A stretch of 64,000 nucleotides of DNA, from the NCBI GenBank assembly GCA_013399875.1, contig VXAZ01005577.1:124001-188000 (forward strand), given 5' to 3'. Each line of letters begins with the position of its first letter. Position 1 is the stretch's first letter. Shown piece after piece: positions 62,414 through 64,000 of this stretch. The notes beneath the pieces are model-generated. The model searched no databases. It saw only the letters and a list, made by a program, of their open reading frames with translations, and was not told where the DNA came from. The position numbers and the translations under genes are program-made. This stretch comes from Gymnorhina tibicen. Taxonomy: Eukaryota; Chordata; Aves; Passeriformes; Artamidae.

Positions 62414-62889
62414 TGTTGTGTTTTAGGAATGGTATTCTCCAATTCAATAGTCCCACTAAAAATCCACTTTGCCACTCGTTTCCTTTCCCCCTTAAGCTAC
62501 AACCACAAAAGGCAAATATCACGCCTTGAGATAAGAACAATTTACCTGAAACAGCAATGAGATAAGAAAAAGAACAGTAACAGCAACAATTTTAATAACA
62601 AAAGTGCACAGAAGAGGGAGTGTAGAGGCTGACCTGACTGCAACCATACTACCCAGTCCTCTCCCTCTGGTCAGGACTGTCGATACCACATTACTCCATT
62701 CCCCACATTTGTTCCATTGGAAAAGAACATCCTTTTTCTCCAAAGAGAGAGAGAGTCCATTTCCCCCACGTGGCAATGAGGTCAGATGGTATTGCATAAC
62801 ATCAGTAAAATAATGCCCACACAACTACAGGCTCCACCCCTTCACAACGACAGCAGAAAATTACCCTGTCCTTGGCCAAAACCAGGATA
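62414..62889 (-). mobile_element. Endogenous retroviral LTR, minus orientation
   Basis: On the minus strand it starts near TATCCTGGTTTTGGCCAAGG at 62889 and passes 'acagggtaattttctgctg', a block rich in GGGGAAATGGACTCTCTC, and ATTAAA at 62596-62591. It ends near CCTAAAACACAACA at 62414. From memory this matches the layout of a passerine ERV LTR, and both ends resemble those of the LTR at 22028-22622 (CTGGTTT...; ...AAACCACAACA). No target-site duplication or retroviral gene was found. The 101- and 62-codon minus-strand frames inside it are not genes. Confidence 0.6.
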
Positions 62890-64000
62890 TATTTCATGGA
62901 TAGTCCTTAGGGCAGGTAGAGGGCTGTTTGCTCTCTGTTTCTAATAATATAATTTTGGCATTGGCCATAACCAATTTCTTAAACAAAGATCCTACACAAG
63001 CCAGGACATGTGGAAATCTCATTGTATTTTCTCTTCCAAGAGTAACTCATATTGAAACACCTTTTGTTCTTTATTAATGTTGCCAAGCTTCCAGAAAAAT
63101 TGCAAGAGGTCTCCTCTTAAGATTTCCTGTCCTATATTGTTATGTTATTGTTTCTTTTACACAAATTAGTAGAAAGAGAAAACATGAGTAAAGTTTCAAG
63201 AAAAAATATTTTAACTTATTTCTAAGCCCTTAGAATATGTTTGAAATCCAGAAAATTCTTCTTGAGGTATACTAAAACCACTCTTGAACTGTGATGTTTT
63301 TTCCAGGTACACAGAACTCATTAATGTCAACAGAAAGGCCATGGCTATTTCAAGTTATTTAATAAAAAAACAAGAAGAAGAACAAAATTCCCTCTGCACC
63401 TTTCTGTCTGTAGCACTTCTGTTAAATGCTAGCCCAGGTAACTACTTTTTGCTTGCAGACATAGGAGACTAGCAGTGTTCATAAGGAAAAAAACCAATAA
63501 ATGAGAGCAAAAATCACCACAAAAATATGGTAATAATATGTCAGATAAAATAAATGAGAGCATCACTGAGATCTAAAGCATTAATAAGTATAAGTGAGCA
63601 CTGATAAGACCCCTTCCTTTCAAAGAAGGAAGGAGATTTTTTTTTTATTGTTCTCATGCTGGCTGTGCTGGAGGAGAAATAAGGACAGGGAATCCAAAGA
63701 GTTTCATCTTGCTGCTGTCTAATTCTGGAGCATATATGATTTTAAGACTGCCTTACTGGTAGCTTAAGTAGCCCTAACTGTGTCAGATTTGTCCTTTCTT
63801 CTTGAAAACTGCCTGTCTTATAAAAGGCAGAAAAGGAACTTATTCTGCCTCAAATAATGTCTGCCTTGTACATAGTCAGAATAAATGAAAAGAGAAGAGA
63901 AAGGCTGTAATACTTCCTGCACTGCAATGTCATCCTGTGTGAATGAAGATATAAAGTACTAGGAAGGCTCTCTTGCACAGTGGCTTCCACAATTACACAT
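62890..64000. other. Unique AT-rich sequence
   Basis: Nothing recognisable was found up to the window edge. A 62-codon plus-strand frame at 63284-63472 has no known motif. Confidence 0.5.

Noticed and set aside
1..64000. tRNA, rRNA, snRNA, microRNA or CRISPR elements
   Set aside because: No cloverleaf with box A/B, no snRNA signature and no regularly spaced repeat array was seen. A tRNAscan/Infernal run would be needed to exclude degraded copies.
1..64000. A novel multi-gene system
   Set aside because: There is no supported coding gene or gene cluster anywhere in the window, so any such claim would be invention.

Overview
This window looks like gene-poor nuclear DNA from a bird, probably a songbird. 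The evidence is indirect. It is AT-rich, has no operon-like or densely coding structure, and carries at least eight fragments of the CR1 LINE (the dominant avian non-LTR retrotransposon), some with the typical 3' end built on an ATTCTATGA-like repeat. It also holds several solo long terminal repeats (LTRs) of endogenous retroviruses (ERVs). Some of these resemble, from memory, LTR families common in passerine genomes. The bird assignment is fairly secure; passerine is an inference.

I find no protein-coding gene, rRNA, tRNA or CRISPR array that I can support. The long open frames are explained by a purine-only microsatellite (1975-2201), by GC-rich patches with few stop codons, or by chance. 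The window is therefore intergenic, or lies inside one or more very large introns.

Layout: 1-6.8 kb is unique AT-rich sequence with a large GA-rich microsatellite, an old CR1 tail and a T/G tract. 6.85-8.25 kb has a solo LTR with a 6-bp target-site duplication and a decayed LTR fragment. 10.3-12.6 kb has a perfect 77-bp tandem duplication and two CR1 copies, one keeping the C-terminal end of the CR1 reverse-transcriptase ORF. 12.6-21.3 kb is unique sequence, including a stretch that reads like an old conserved non-coding element. 21.3-25.9 kb is the densest ERV region, with three LTRs of different types plus a CR1 tail. 29.6-34.5 kb holds an unassigned GC-rich island, a second copy of the 6.85-kb LTR, and a cluster of CR1 pieces, one apparently split by an unrelated segment. 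34.5-64 kb is mostly unique AT-rich DNA with short repeats, one CR1 3' tail (50.4 kb), a few GC-rich patches and one more LTR near 62.4-62.9 kb.

No genes work together here; the biology is retrotransposon turnover, tandem-repeat growth and possible regulatory sequence. I saw no clear sign of a new biological system. The best leads are the two LTRs with exact target-site duplications, the 77-bp duplication, the split CR1, the unassigned GC-rich islands, and stretches that deserve a cross-species conservation check.
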